From the NCBI GenBank assembly GCA_018524725.1, contig JAEUWP010000091.1:1-64000 (forward strand): DNA of 64,000 nucleotides. The letters run 5' to 3'. Under the pieces are notes generated by a model, which did not search any database, was not told where the DNA came from, and saw only the letters and a program-made list of their open reading frames with translations. Source of the DNA: Podaxis mareebaensis (Eukaryota > Basidiomycota > Agaricomycetes > Agaricales > Agaricaceae). Below are positions 14,101-26,415 of this stretch, one piece after another; positions within the stretch are counted from its first letter, which is position 1, and every line of letters starts with the position of its first letter. A program made the position numbers and the translations under genes.

Positions 14101-15044
14101 TAGGGGCACTCTCAGCGGAGCAGCGTAATTTTGGGCTCAAGAAATAATTAGTAACTGCCCACGATACAATCTTGGCGCACGGTGAACGGCCTTCGGAAAT
14201 TCTTGATGTGACTGGAATAACAGTGGGAGTTATTGGCCTTTAGCTTTCAACACTCATTCATTCCAGGGTTTGCCAAGGGAACTACTTGACACTTCCTGAC
14301 TTCGCCAATACAAAACACCTGAAGTGTGTGCGTAACGTGGGCGCAGGATGACAGAGGGGCGCAAGCCACCTTGAATCCGAAGGATCGCCCGTCAGACAAA
14401 CAGTAATCACGACTTTGATGCTTCTTATTAAACTTTCCTGGGTGTTTTGAATTCTGGAAGTTCGTACTTCTCCAGCTCCAGCAATTCCAACAACCCATGG
14501 TTCTTGGTTCGTATTAGATTGCCAGACGACTGTTCTTATCTGCAGCCCTCATCAACCTGGGAACTTCAGGTATATCTTTGATCAGCTTTGATGTGCCTTG
14601 GACACATTGACCAGCGCCACATCGACTGCGGTTATGCTCGGCTTGACTGGTGTCAAACATTTAGGACACCTTACTCGTGGGTTAACTTATGCTCCTTCCG
14701 TGACTTTCTGAACATTTTGCGGCTTCTCTTCGACTAGGCAGTGACCAGAAGTGATAATCAACGAATGAACAAAGGCCGAAGGTTTGGGTACTTGCCAAAT
14801 GTTTTGTTCCAGGGGTTGGACGGAGTGGGATACACCACAAGCCACGAAATTATCCCCGCTGTTTGCATATGTATGTAGGTCACCCAACATTGGACTACTG
14901 AGCTCCCCAGAAGCACGAGGCCTTATGTGTGTATGTCATTGTCGGAAGGATTGATTGATGTCATTCGATGTACACAACCTCCAATAATATCGTGGGTTCG
15001 GCGGGGCGAATCAAGAAAAAGAGAAAAAACACGCCAGAATTGGA
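11122..15044. other. 3.9 kb without a recognisable gene
   Basis: Both strands contain only short ORFs without known domains or consistent exon chains. It includes an AT-rich island at about 13703-13826. The region may hold decayed genes or old mobile elements, but I found no terminal repeats, reverse transcriptase or transposase motifs that would support this. Confidence 0.4.
13703..13826. repeat. AT-rich island
   Basis: About 120 bases are almost entirely A and T while the flanks are near 50 percent GC. An 8-base inverted repeat (TACTATAA and TTATAGTA) lies about 25 bases apart inside it. It could be a remnant of an inserted element or mitochondrial DNA. Nothing in it codes for protein. Confidence 0.55.
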
Positions 15045-16903
15045 TCAGTTTGTAGAACGTGCATATGTAGCTTCCAACCTTGATCTGACATATTCCCCAG
15101 CCGTGACTACTTCATATTTGGCCGGGGTTCCAGGGGACACGCATGTCGGTATAGGCTGTGAAGTACAAGATGTATGACGTCATAGAGTCAATCCACGTAA
15201 ATGAGCAACATGATCTCACTTCACTGACCTGGAGAAGAACATCATAATCTGAGCCGAAAAAAAGTGGTATCGAATAGCGTTCGAGCCCGGAACGATTGAT
15301 GACGCGATGGACCGTTGATTTGAAGACGTCATCTGAAGAAGTTCGGACTGTGAACCAATAATTTCTTTGGCAATACGCCCTCGATACTCACTTGTCCACC
15401 GGGTAAATTGGTCTCCAAGACTGTAAAAAAAGTTATGTAATGATATCATCGAACGGGGAGTATTGACCTAAAATTACTCACTTCACTACGACTGTTCCAG
15501 TAATAGGAACAGCATCGATCCACTTCCCAGAGGTGTTCTGGACTTGAAGCCCGCCAGCGGAATCTTGCCACAATATCGTAAAGCACTGTAATTCGAGGTC
15601 AACAACTGTTCAAATGTATAAAGCCGAGGAGATATCACAGCGGAGGCTCGGGGTGTCGGCCACGTGCCGAGACAAAGCATTAACGCTTGCAAGATCCAGA
15701 AGCAGGGAACCCACCTCGTAGCTAATGACACGCAGCATGAATGATCAGAACACTTAGGCGGAGCCCACAGGAGCTACGCACTCTGTGTGAGAACCAATTC
15801 CAATTTGGCGATCGCCTTGAGGATCCAACTTCGTAGGTGATTGCGGGGGGTAATGCAGCAGGCGCATTATCGCAGCCGGCTTCCTCGTCTACGGAGAGAG
15901 CATCAGCGACAGAATAATTCGAGAGGATACATATGTGCGTATCAGGAGTCAGCAATTCGAGAGGACAAATGGGTGGAGGAAGGGGATCAATGAGACTAAT
16001 GATAGTAGGAACAAGTCAGCAACAGGATTAGATACCTTCGACTCACCTTGTCATCGAAAAACGTCTCTGGAAGGTCAAGGGCTAAAGCGAAGAGAGGGAA
16101 CAACAACTTGCCCAGCTTTACTGCTGAATGGCTTCCCTCACGTTCCGCTGTGTAGAGACCCGACCGTGAAGGTGGCGTTCAAAGAAGACGTACCAACGGT
16201 TGCCCAGTGTAATCGTACCAATATGTTAGAGATAGACAACAGGAACCAGTTTTTGGCCGCGAAGTTAGTAGTAGAACTCGCACAGGATCCACGGAGACGT
16301 ACTAGTATGCCAAGACAGCCTCCTTGAATCCAGGTAGATTCTCAGGATTGGGCCAGGCATTGTCTCCAGTCATTACTCCATCCTCTCTAACTACGGTTTG
16401 CTTGTCTTCTCGGCTTGCTCCCCATTCAGGCTCCCAGCCAATATCAAAACCTTCATGAAGATCCCCCAACCCTTCTGCGTTGGTGTTTTCTCCTAGGAGT
16501 GCAGTGTAACCTTTGTAGTTCGAGGTTTTATGGATGTCCAGCTACATCAAATGCCATCCTAAGACGGACGAGCAGGAACAGCAAGGCCATACGGACCTTC
16601 ATCTTCTCTTCCTCCGGCAACGCGAAAAACCTCTTTCCAGCGTGAACGGCTGCGTCTATCACGTCCTGTGGTATTCCGTGATTCTTGACTAAACGGATTC
16701 CGGATCGTATCATTCCTCAACGAGTCAAATATTGAATGACACAAACGATAGAAAAACCCAACCTAAAACAAGGCATCCGATTGCTTTAGCTGTACAACTT
16801 AAACGCAGTACCAACTCAACTCACATTTATGCAAGCGTCCCTGATCAAGTCCGCTAACTCCCTTCTCACGCGCGGGTCTTTACTCGTCGCATCTTTGAAA
16901 TCA
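15045..16903 (-). CDS. 2-oxoglutarate/Fe(II)-dependent oxygenase (isopenicillin N synthase-like), 5' end unresolved
   Basis: This non-haem iron dioxygenase uses 2-oxoglutarate and O2 to oxidise a small molecule. Spliced exons read DFKDATSKDPRVRREL, ACINVGFFYLKNHGIP, FFALPEEEKMK, LDIHKTSNYKGYTALLGENT, NLPGFKEAVLAYYHSAVKLG, LFALALDLPETFFDD, MRLLHYPPQSPTKLDPQG and IGIGSHTDYECFTILWQD. They end PIPTCVSPGTPAKYEVVTAG, then YVRSRLEATYARSTN and a TGA at 15045-15047. Iron ligands are the His and Asp of SHTDYE and the later His of STVHRVINRSG. The 2-oxoglutarate arginine is in ERYSIPLFF. The Asp-Tyr-Glu depends on a 7-nt micro-exon at 15715-15721. The first exon, which should carry the starting Met and a PVIDF-like strand, was not found upstream of 16903. 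Confidence 0.85.
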
Positions 16904-17973
16904 CTGTTTCGATACCATGTACGTTCACACCGACCATATCGCAATCAGGTCCAGGGCGTCCAGCACCGCAGTTTAACATAAACGGACCGACAACCCAAAG
17001 CGAATCACGGGCCCAATGGAAAGATCACAAACCGTCAGCCTAAGCCTGGGAGAAAACACGCAACAGACGCAAGGAGCGGGAGCACAACAGAACCGGGTCC
17101 TCAGGCTCGTAGACCTGAGACACAGACATTGGACGTCATGTCCCCCAAAGTTCCGTGCCATCCAAGCTGGCCGAGATTCCAGCTATAGAAGTGTTTTGGT
17201 TGCCAATACTAACATTACAGGTATTTCCTCAAAAGTACTTTCCGTCCGTTGGGCAGCAAGTAGGAAGCCAGGTGCAGGGGAAGCTGGAAAGCGGAGATGT
17301 TCTTGGGGAGAATATTGCGACATGGTATGATATGGTAAAGGTGTTGGTCACTGTATGTAAGTGTTATCAAACTCCGCAAGTCTCCACCCTCAGGGCTACT
17401 TTCTGGATCATTCGCCACTGGGATCCGACTTAGCACCAACAACCTTAGAATCGATGATAGCAGATCCGTAGCTCATACAACGATGTTAATTTTTCCGTCC
17501 GTTGTAAGTGATGGACTTCCTACCTTCGTACTTGCAATCATCAAGCACGCGAGATCTTGGGGAAATTTTGTTTTACGGACTGATGTCGGTATTCGCAATC
17601 GGTTGATAAGACGGTAAGGTTTATGCGGCATGTAGTTTAGCGGGTGTAGTGAAGGAGGTGTAGTTGAAGCAGGTTGCTCCTAGGGGTTGCTTTGGTAGAC
17701 TTGTGGAGTGTTACTTGATTATTGCAAACTCGAGAAGCTAGTCACTTGGTCTAGAATGAGCCCATATTAATCAATTGCGAGGAAAATACATGAACCTTGA
17801 TCTACCATTCGAAAACAAACAAACCAAATCTTCACAAAATTACTAGAAGTGACCAGATGTATACTGCTAAGGAGAAGAAAAACCTTGTAAAGGCATGAAC
17901 AAAATCTGATGATGTGATCTTCAAATGCGTTTCCTTCCGTTCTAATCCAATTGCTACCATGCAAATGATACGT
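16904..17973. other. Intergenic; likely holds the missing first exon of the oxygenase
   Basis: About 1.07 kb between the oxygenase and the 3' end of the glutamate dehydrogenase gene. The oxygenase start exon should lie here, but no minus-strand ATG followed by a PVIDF-like stretch and a good donor could be identified. No other gene is visible. Confidence 0.4.
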
Positions 17974-20900
17974 CTAGTTTGCAAGGTCCCGGGCAAAGTG
18001 GAAGAAATCAACACTAGAGGCATTGACACCGTACTTGTAGATCTGAAAGTCATTTTTAGTATCGACGTATGCGAGGCTGGAAAAACTGCGAAAACATACA
18101 AAGTGGGATGCAACCCAGCTCGAAAACAAAGCTCTCTGGTACGACTCTGGCAGTCTCTTCAGGAGCGTGTCCAGACCAATTTGGTCGACCAACGTCTTGG
18201 GGATGGCACGGCGCATGACACCACGACGACTCGGCTCGTCATCGAACAAGTCAGAGCTCTCCAGCTCGGCCTGTAGGTTATTGAGGGTAATCGACAACTC
18301 GTCCGAGATCTGTGTCCGGGGCTTCGCTCCACCAAGGCGAGCGTGCTCACGCCAGATACATTGGAACTCAGCAGCGGCGTTCTCGGCAATCTTCGCCTGA
18401 ATATCTTTAACGTAGTTCTGGTAGAAGGATGATGGCTTGCCATCCTTGAAGATCATGAGGTTGGTGTACTCTTCAGTGGATAGGGCAAGACCGGCCAACA
18501 CCTCCAAGGAAGAACTCGTTACACCACCTAGAAATTGGTTAGGGATGATGTCAGAGTAGGAAGATAGTCACTAGCTTACCCTTGTTGGTGCTAGAGTCCT
18601 TAAAGAGTATGACCTTGCGCTTCTCAAGAAGGAGGCGAGCTTGCTGAGTGAAGAAAAGGTTGGCACCCTCAACGATATACTTGAAGTGGGGTTTGCCGTC
18701 GCCGTCAATGAGAGCATTCATATTGGAGATATTGACGGCTTCGGGACGACCACCACATGGGACGAAGAGATCGGCTTTGTACCTCAAGTGAGCACTATTA
18801 CGGAAATCGGTACCATCAAGGACAATCTCGCCAGCTGAACAAGACAAAACGTGACTTATAGGTTCAAAGAGGTAACAGAGTAAACTCACAAGGCAGTTTG
18901 ACGTCCTGTTCTTCAACCTTGACGAGATAACCCTCCTTACTAAGCTTCGAGGTGTCAAAGTGACCGACAGGCAGGCGGAGTTTCGCGAGCCTGATAAGCT
19001 CTGCCCGATCGATGCCTGCAGGATCATGAAGCACGCCACTACCATCGATGATGGCGATAGTTTTATCCGAGGACAACAGGATCTCATCTAGCGCACATTC
19101 AAGATCGAAAGCCGACAATAATCAAGTCAGCAGTACTCACTGGAACCAAGATCACCGTCGGGGCCGCCGGTCTGTACCTTGGTAATATCCTTCTCTCTAA
19201 GACCGAGCTTGCTGTAAATACCAAGCACGTATTGCCTGATAGATAGTGAAGTCATTCCGTAGGTGTCGTGAGGAACACCACCGAGGTTCTCTGCACTCTT
19301 GCCAGTGGTGAAGGACTTCCACCACGTCTCTGCACCACGAGAGCGGGCGTGCACTAAGCGAGGGGCGTGGTTAATGAGTATCGTTAAGAAGGGCCAAATT
19401 AAAACGTACATGCAGCCCAGTCCATCATGTCAGCGGTGCCTTCATCAGGGCCAAAGAACAGCAGCTCAGGCTTGCCATACAAGTCGACGATGGGTTCCTT
19501 GATGCCCGGGGTCTGACCTGGAATGAGGAGATCGATGATAGCCTAAAGCGAGGTATAAGTCTGGATTCTCCAACGCAATGTGCGGTAATGCGTACATCAA
19601 CGTATTTTTCGAAGCAGCGTCTGGGATTAGCGCCAAGCGAGGGCAAGATAGTACCCTTGGCTCCTCCTTCGGGAATATCCTTATTCTTGAGTGACTGGGT
19701 GGAAGCCAAGTTGTAGTTCTCGTCGAACAACATGCGCTGGTTAATGGAATAGTTTCTGTGGACGCATCAGTTTACGATTTCAACTTATCAAGGACGCTCA
19801 CTCACTCCCTGTTCCTCGACATGACAAGGCGAATGCCGCCACGAGCGACATCACGGAAGCGGATATGGAATCCACGGAAATCATTACCAATCATGAAAAA
19901 CACGCCGTAAGGCGTCCTGGGATATTCAATCTCGGGCAGGAATTCAGGGGTAAGGCGGAAGGATAGGGCGACCTTTGTAGGTTGATAGAAGTTGGTCTTC
20001 AAGACATGCCTAAACAGTTGTTAGATACTAAAGGGACAACTCAGTGGGAGACGCTGACTTATTGAAGATGAGGAAACTCTCAAGAACTTGGAGCTCCTGC
20101 TTATTCGGTACGCTGCGACGGATCTTGTCCCAGAGTTCTTCATCCGACAAAGGTTGAACAGTTTGGAGACGCTGGTACGAGAGTGTTGGGCTAAGATGGC
20201 TGTGTTTCAGGATACACTGTTGCCAGGTTCCAAGGAAATAACGTACCCCAACTTGGATGCTTCCTCACTTTGTGGGTAGTGCGTCATCGCGAAGTTGACG
20301 TAGAGCAAGCGAATCTTCGGGGAATAAGGCATCGTCAAACTCGAACAGTGCGAAGACGTACCAGTTCAGGGTAAGCCTGAATGGCTTGTGCAATACTTTC
20401 TCGAGTGAATGTCTCCTCACGGAACCTTCGCTTAATGTTGTTCAGGACTTCGGCATGAGTAGGATCCGATTCATTCAACACATTCTTGAGTTGCAGGTAC
20501 GCGGGGCCAAGACGGTTGCAGAAGTGTTGGGCGAAAATCCAACCGCAGTCTGACATTTTGTCAGGTGTGAATAAACCAAGATAAATCAGAGTGAGGCTCA
20601 CATGCATATGTGGCTTCCTGTACAGCGTGGCTTCCTGGAGATTTGGGCAAGAAGAAAGGATTGTCGGGAAGACAAAAGAGAAGCGATGCTTCTTTCATGA
20701 CTTGGTAAATCGAGTGCTCGATGGGAGGAGCCGACGCGTTCGGGAGAGGGTTGAGGTAGATGGAGATAATAGTAATGCCATTGGCGAATTGTTCTGTTAT
20801 CGTTCACTGAGGATTCGTTTATTCTAGGAGGAGACAAGATAAGGCTCACCAACGTATTTACCCGTCGAATACAAGGAGTAGAAGTGATAAAGATTTGACA

Positions 20901-22012
20901 GGGCGCTGTAACAACGTTTAATTTCTGACAGGAGTCTAAAATAAGTCGCGCTTACCTGAAGAAGCGAGATGTGGTGCCCATCTTGTACCCGATAACCAAC
21001 CTCCTCTTGCGAGTTCCCTCGACTTCATAGACTTCGATGACGGGGCCATGTCGTGTTTCGACATTGGACATAACGTGTTGATAGATGAGAAGCGTATTCT
21101 TGGTGGCCTTTTCCAAGAAGGTCGAGTCGGAAACTGAGCGGATCTCAGTCTGGCCTGGAACAATTTCGGCCTTTGTCTTTGGGAAATTGCATTTCGTAAC
21201 GAAGTAGCATCGAAGTTGCTGAGAAGCTGTTGCCGAAATCGAACCTGCCGAACGGAAAGTCTCGAGGCGATAGGCATTTTCAGGCGTTGACTTATCCAAA
21301 AATAGCTCGTCGATTCTGTCCGAGAGAGACTAAGTATCATCCAAGGAAACGAACAAAGCCGCATATATGCATCGTGCCCGGCACTCCTGTTTAAAATAAA
21401 GTGCGGAGCAGAGAAAGGTATGCCACAAAAATAGGCTTCCCAGAACAAAATCGAGATGGAAATCACGACTGACCGAGCCTCGCAAGTAGCGCCAGGACCT
21501 TCGGTTGAAGTGAGACCCGGGGCACTTGTATGAATGAATGTCGCGCCATTGCCGCGCTCGTCGATCTTCTCCAAGTCGATAACAAGTTTCGAGGGATCAT
21601 GTTTGGTGTACGCCATTATCTTGGCGCCGAAGAGGGCAATAATGTGGTCGGCAATGACCTCGCGGGATTCATTCTGGAAGTAGGTGTCGTCAATACCGAG
21701 GTTGGAGTAGAACCAATTGACTTCGCCAGCAACGAGTTCACGAGGAATGAAACCCTGAATATTGAAAGTGCAAACAAATCAGCGATCAGTAATGTGCCAC
21801 TCATTCCGAATATCGGTGGGAAACTATCAGACCTTGGCCGCGACTTCTTGCTCGACCAGTGCACGCTGTTCCTCCTTACCGTGGAAGACGGGGGTGGTAT
21901 ATCCCGGGAGATTCTTGATGAGTTGTAAAGGGGTTCCGCTACCGTTGTGCGAGGTATTGAGCCCGCCAAGTCTGGATCCAGCGGGGTGTGATGAGGGTTC
22001 TGGGGTAGACAT
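17974..22012 (-). CDS. GDH2: NAD-specific glutamate dehydrogenase
   Basis: This large fungal NAD-dependent enzyme deaminates glutamate to 2-oxoglutarate and ammonia, and lets glutamate serve as carbon and nitrogen source. The chosen start is MSTPEPSSHPAG at 22012; an in-frame ATG at 22123 would add 37 Ser/Pro-rich residues. Markers in order are HGKEEQRALVEQEVAAK, IMAYTKHDPSKLVIDLEKI, GYKMGTTSRFF and LEFLPEIEYPRTPYG-like, DVARGGIRLVMSRNRE, RSRGAETWWKSFTTGK and VQTGGPDGDLGS (NAD-domain entry). These are followed by DKTIAIIDGSGVLHDPAGID, FVPCGGRPEAVNISNMNAL, YIVEGANLFFTQQARL and VILFKDSSTNKGG. The protein ends FHFARDLAN with TAG at 17974-17976. Short introns interrupt it throughout. The length, about 1,050 residues, fits the family. 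Confidence 0.93.
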
Positions 22013-22123
22013 CGATGAAGACGATGAGGGGTTCGTTGCAGATGGCTGCGACGGTGAAGTCAGGGGTAGGGGATGAAAGCGAGATGGAAGATGAAGACAA
22101 GAGGAGGAAACAGAAGACAACAC

Positions 22124-23855
22124 GGACGAGTTCTTATACGTCAGGCATGTTTACATTTAGTTACGATGACAAGAATAAGTTATTCCATCTCAGTCGGCTC
22201 GTCACCCAGATCCCCGTTCAGGCCATGACCAATGTGCGAGCGAGAATGATGAAACTAAATATGATCAACGAGATCTTCAGACATTACACTCCGGAACTTG
22301 GCCTTCACATGACTTCTCCACCTCCTGGGCCTCAGGGCCGTTACGGCGTCCTCGACGCGCCAAACTCACCTTCAAAGAGCACTTTACGCGCTGTCAAGCC
22401 GTTGCTACTCCTCAGCAGCCGTACGATAAGGAAAAATCCATGCATTGCGGCCCCATATCTCCTTGATCTGTGTTCATTTCGCGCAAGCGCCCGCTATCGA
22501 TGTCCCCAACCCCTAATATTGTTACTCATCTCATGACACTGTTGGGGTACACCTGACACGGGTCCGTCGCTCACTCAACGCTCCTGGGTTACGACTCGCT
22601 ACTGGGGCCGTCCATCTTCTCACAAAATTACGAACGCCATCCGGGTCCGGACGGACCTTGCGCACTAATTTTTTGACCATCCCTCACCATCAATATTCAT
22701 CCATCATTCATAAGTGCATCGTGCCAAGTTCCAGTCCTGACATGGTGTGTTCGTACCAAACACATCTGGGGACGAATGGCGCGCGTGTTCATGAACCTTC
22801 AAGACCCGAGGTGGCGGACATACGAAATGCCGTGTCGGAAGCACGCCGTTCCCAATTTAACGAGATCCGAGGCGAGTACCGCTTTAGTACCATCTGCGTC
22901 TTATTTTATCCTTGGTCGTCCGCCCTGGCCATCCCAGTCGATGCTCAAGACACACACTCTTCGTTGCACCCTCAACAAGGTTCCGCTACTTACTCGCTTT
23001 CGCGTTTCACACCAAGTGCAGATTAAATTCTGGCTCAAACTCAAAACCTATAATTACACTCCCTAGGTCCGCAGTGTCTCCCATCAACATATAACATGAC
23101 CAGGATGCAGATGACGCTATTCGCCCCACGTGCCAGAAGCCGTAACTTCAAGCGAGTCCAGACTTCCCCAATGTTTCTGTGCATATGCCCAATTATTCAC
23201 GCTGACTCGCGGAACATGAAGGTCGTGTCTAGTCGTGTCCCCCGCCCCTCGTTATGCCGTGTCTCTCTGTACTTGTCATGATTTCCGAAGGCGCGATGAT
23301 TGAATAACAGATTTCCCCAGTTGTTAACCTGAACAAATAGTATGCGGGGTACAGTACTTCCGCTCTATGTGCCGGGGTAAGCGGATTGAACGGAGAACGC
23401 AGAGCACATCGTAACGAAGCCACAATGAAACGCGGGCGTTGCTCGGCAAAACTCGAAAGCCGCCTGGCATTTACACTGTTTGTGGTCCTGCGATAACTAT
23501 TAACGACTACTGAATTATTGACAGCTCGCAGCAACGCCAGTTAACGCGTACACTACGATAATCATCAAAGACTAATGACTATCATATCTCCAGGATAACC
23601 AATAATACTGGCACGATAACGGTTGACAATAATAGCACCCAAGTAACATCCCAACTCCTCGCAATTCATAAAACCATCCACATAGATGTACCCTCTTGAC
23701 GATCTCTCGTCACTCCGGTTACTCCAATACAATCCATTGATTGTTTTCTCAAACTACTCAATAACCGATCCACCAATTTACCGCTTTACGCAATAATTCA
23801 GAAGAGTCCATTTCCTCCAGTCCCGCAGGCCGAAGAAGAGCCAGTGCTCAACAAA
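22124..23855. other. Intergenic, no gene recognised
   Basis: About 1.7 kb between the 5' end of the glutamate dehydrogenase gene and the 3' end of the next SDR gene. It contains the GDH2 promoter region. The ORFs near 22.7-23.1 kb on the plus strand show no domain and no splice support. Confidence 0.45.
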
Positions 23856-25228
23856 TCACACATCAAGTGCCGCCAACCCATCCCTCACAAACTCCTCGAA
23901 CAACGGCTTATAGTCCTTGTGCCACCTACTCAACGCCGGCCTCCCCTCTGCAACATCCGCGGCGCCCCACATAATCCTCAACTGATCCACCTCCTTTTTG
24001 GTCTCATTGTCCGGAACGAGTATGTAAAACTGCCCTTCGCGGACTTTATCCAACATGTACAGCACTGTTTCCTCGGCCGTCCAGGCCCCATGAGGCTTGG
24101 TTGCGGTACCATTGTCACCCGTCAGTCCGGTCCAAGTCCATCCGGGTCTACCGAATGTCATAGTCAGAACCCATTACGATGAAGGAGTAAGAGAAGGCTC
24201 AAGAGCGAGAGGTACACACATGAAGAGATGAGCGGTGACGTTGCTCTCTGGACGTTCCCGGAGTTCGTGAGCAAGGTTCTCGGTGAGAATCTTCACTGCG
24301 GCCTTGGATGCATTGTATGCGGCGTTCCCACTACCCCCCAAAGTTAGTTCTACGATACGTGTTTTACGGGAGATAGGACATACGGAAGATTGGTGATACC
24401 CTGCTTAGAGCCAGTGTTAATGATCATGGCTTGATTCTCTTGATGGATCATGAACTATTTATGATATCAGTCCAAAAATCCGAGACTCGGGGAAGCGATA
24501 TGCTCACAGGCGCGAAAGTGTGCTGGACGTTGACAACACTAAACCCGGGCTCAGCAGCTCATCCACAACTCCACGAACAGGACAACTCACCCAAAGAGGT
24601 TAACATCAAAGACCTTGCGCCAGTTATCCGTCCCCTCCCAGGAAGTCCCCTTCAACCCAATACCAGCATTATTCATCAACACCGCAACCTAAAAATCGCA
24701 TAAATCTAACAATATTCAGCGCAAAGAATGAGCAAATCACGCACCTCTCCCCAAGTATCATAAACCTTCTCCTTCAACCTCTGAACCTGATCCAACTTGG
24801 ACACATCGGTAGGCACGATCAACACATTCTGTTCCCCAATCTCATCCACAAGCTCCTTCCCAACCGCTCTCAACTTTTCCTCATCAACATCCGCAACAGC
24901 GATCTTCAATCCCAATCTACAAAAATCACATCAACACTCTACCCTCTGCAGTTCTTCCAAAAGACGCGAGGATCAACGGAAAAGAAGGGGGGGAATTCGG
25001 GATGTAGCAAACATGCTTGATGTATCATTTGAATACTCACTTGGCCAACTCCTTAGCAGCAGCTTTGCCAATCCCGCTCGACGCACCAGTAATAACCGCC
25101 ACACGCCCCGCATGCAAAACCGGATGCAACTCGTCCGCAACCGACATATTACTCACCGTATACGACGGATTACCAAACGTCGATCGGAGAGGCGAAGCGT
25201 TCCGACTTCTACTCGAGCGTGCGGACAT
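23856..25228 (-). CDS. Short-chain dehydrogenase/reductase (classical SDR)
   Basis: This is an NAD(P)(H)-dependent oxidoreductase. It starts MSARSSRSRNASPLRS at 25228. The cofactor motif TGASSGIG is followed by VADVDEEKLRAVGKELVDEI, VLMNNAGIGLKGTSWEG and DNWRKVFDVNLFG. The catalytic serine is in IINTGSKQGITNLP, and the YNASK active-site pair follows. The C-terminus is GRPGWTWTGLTGDNG, then WHKDYKPLFEEFVRDGLAAL and a stop at 23856. At least five short introns are present. The sequence resembles the broad fungal and bacterial SDR group annotated as 11-beta-hydroxysteroid dehydrogenase-like. The substrate is unknown. It is not closely similar to the other SDR in this window. Confidence 0.88.
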
Positions 25229-26415
25229 GATCGTTGGTGTTACTAGATCGTCGGTGTCGTGTGTTACAATCAATCAGTTGTCGTGAGCGTTGTGGGTACC
25301 GAGAGACACACGTACAATGAGAAAGTTCACTGAAAGCAAGTCGAAGTGAGGTTCGGAGTTATGTCCGAAAAATAAGCTTGTGGGATATTTCTCGTCGGGC
25401 GATTGGTGTGGTGTAATAAATGGACCTGTTGGGAGAGATACAGGATCAGTGTCAAGGGGACTTATCAGTTGAACGATTTAAGGACAATAGGAGCGATAAT
25501 CTCGTTTCAGGGGAATCTGCCATTCAGGGTTCGTACACGTCCATCGCTTATCACTACCCGCCCAATGAGAGCCAGTACGAAAGCGTCGGGAAACCCGAAG
25601 CGATGTCCATGTCCCCTGGCAGCGGTAAATTTCGCACCAAACGGGCGCAAGACAACCGAACCCAAGTTTGACGATAGTGCCAAGCATACACAATCTAACC
25701 AAAAATCTCACCCAACCTACAGACACGCAAGTTCGACACCGAACGCAAGCAAGCAGAGGGAGGGATCGTGGGTATTGGTCAATAAGAAGGACTACTAGAA
25801 TATTCGTCTCGATGTCCCTATATATTTAGGAGTCCCCGGAAATGATCATGCTTCAAGCACCCTCGTAACCATAGATTAAAACCCCATGCTATCCCACGAA
25901 CATCCTTCATGGCACAGTAGGCTCTCTTGGTGACTGACGTAGATTGATTAACCCCTCATGGCCTTATATCTTAATTGCAGGCTCAATGGTAAATGCGAAC
26001 ACTTCGCGGCAGGCATTTATCAACTCAAGATTAGTCATTGCGAATTACATGCACGTGATGTATATCTCAACCAGCCCCGCTGCTTTTTGTTGCGTCGGAT
26101 GTGAAGCTCCTAGCTTCTCACTTTGCATGATACCTGGCGAACAAGGAACGAAGATCATCACATCAAAGATGAAGGAAAGTAAACCAGGTCAGAACCCATC
26201 GAGACACATACACAAAGGAAGTACATTAAGAGGTGAAATGATCACGTCACTAAGTAAACAACGAGAAGGGGGGAAGGATATGTAATCGTAAACCGCACAG
26301 TAGTCAACGCGAAACAAAATCTGTAGTAGGAAAGGAGTAACACCATAAGAAGAATCCACTTTTAAGAACCCTCGGAAGAGTACAAAAGGTATCAACACAC
26401 CCGCTCACTCTATCT
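25229..26415. other. Intergenic, no gene recognised
   Basis: About 1.2 kb between the SDR gene (5' side) and the 3' end of VTS1. The short plus-strand ORFs are without recognisable features. It includes the SDR promoter region and the VTS1 3' untranslated region. Confidence 0.45.

Noticed and set aside
11122..15044. Search for a transposon in the gene-poor stretch
   Set aside because: No long terminal repeats, terminal inverted repeats, or reverse-transcriptase, integrase or transposase motifs could be seen.
17155..17433. Plus-strand ORF near 17.2-17.4 kb
   Set aside because: No domain or splice context; the region more likely holds the missing 5' exon of the minus-strand oxygenase.
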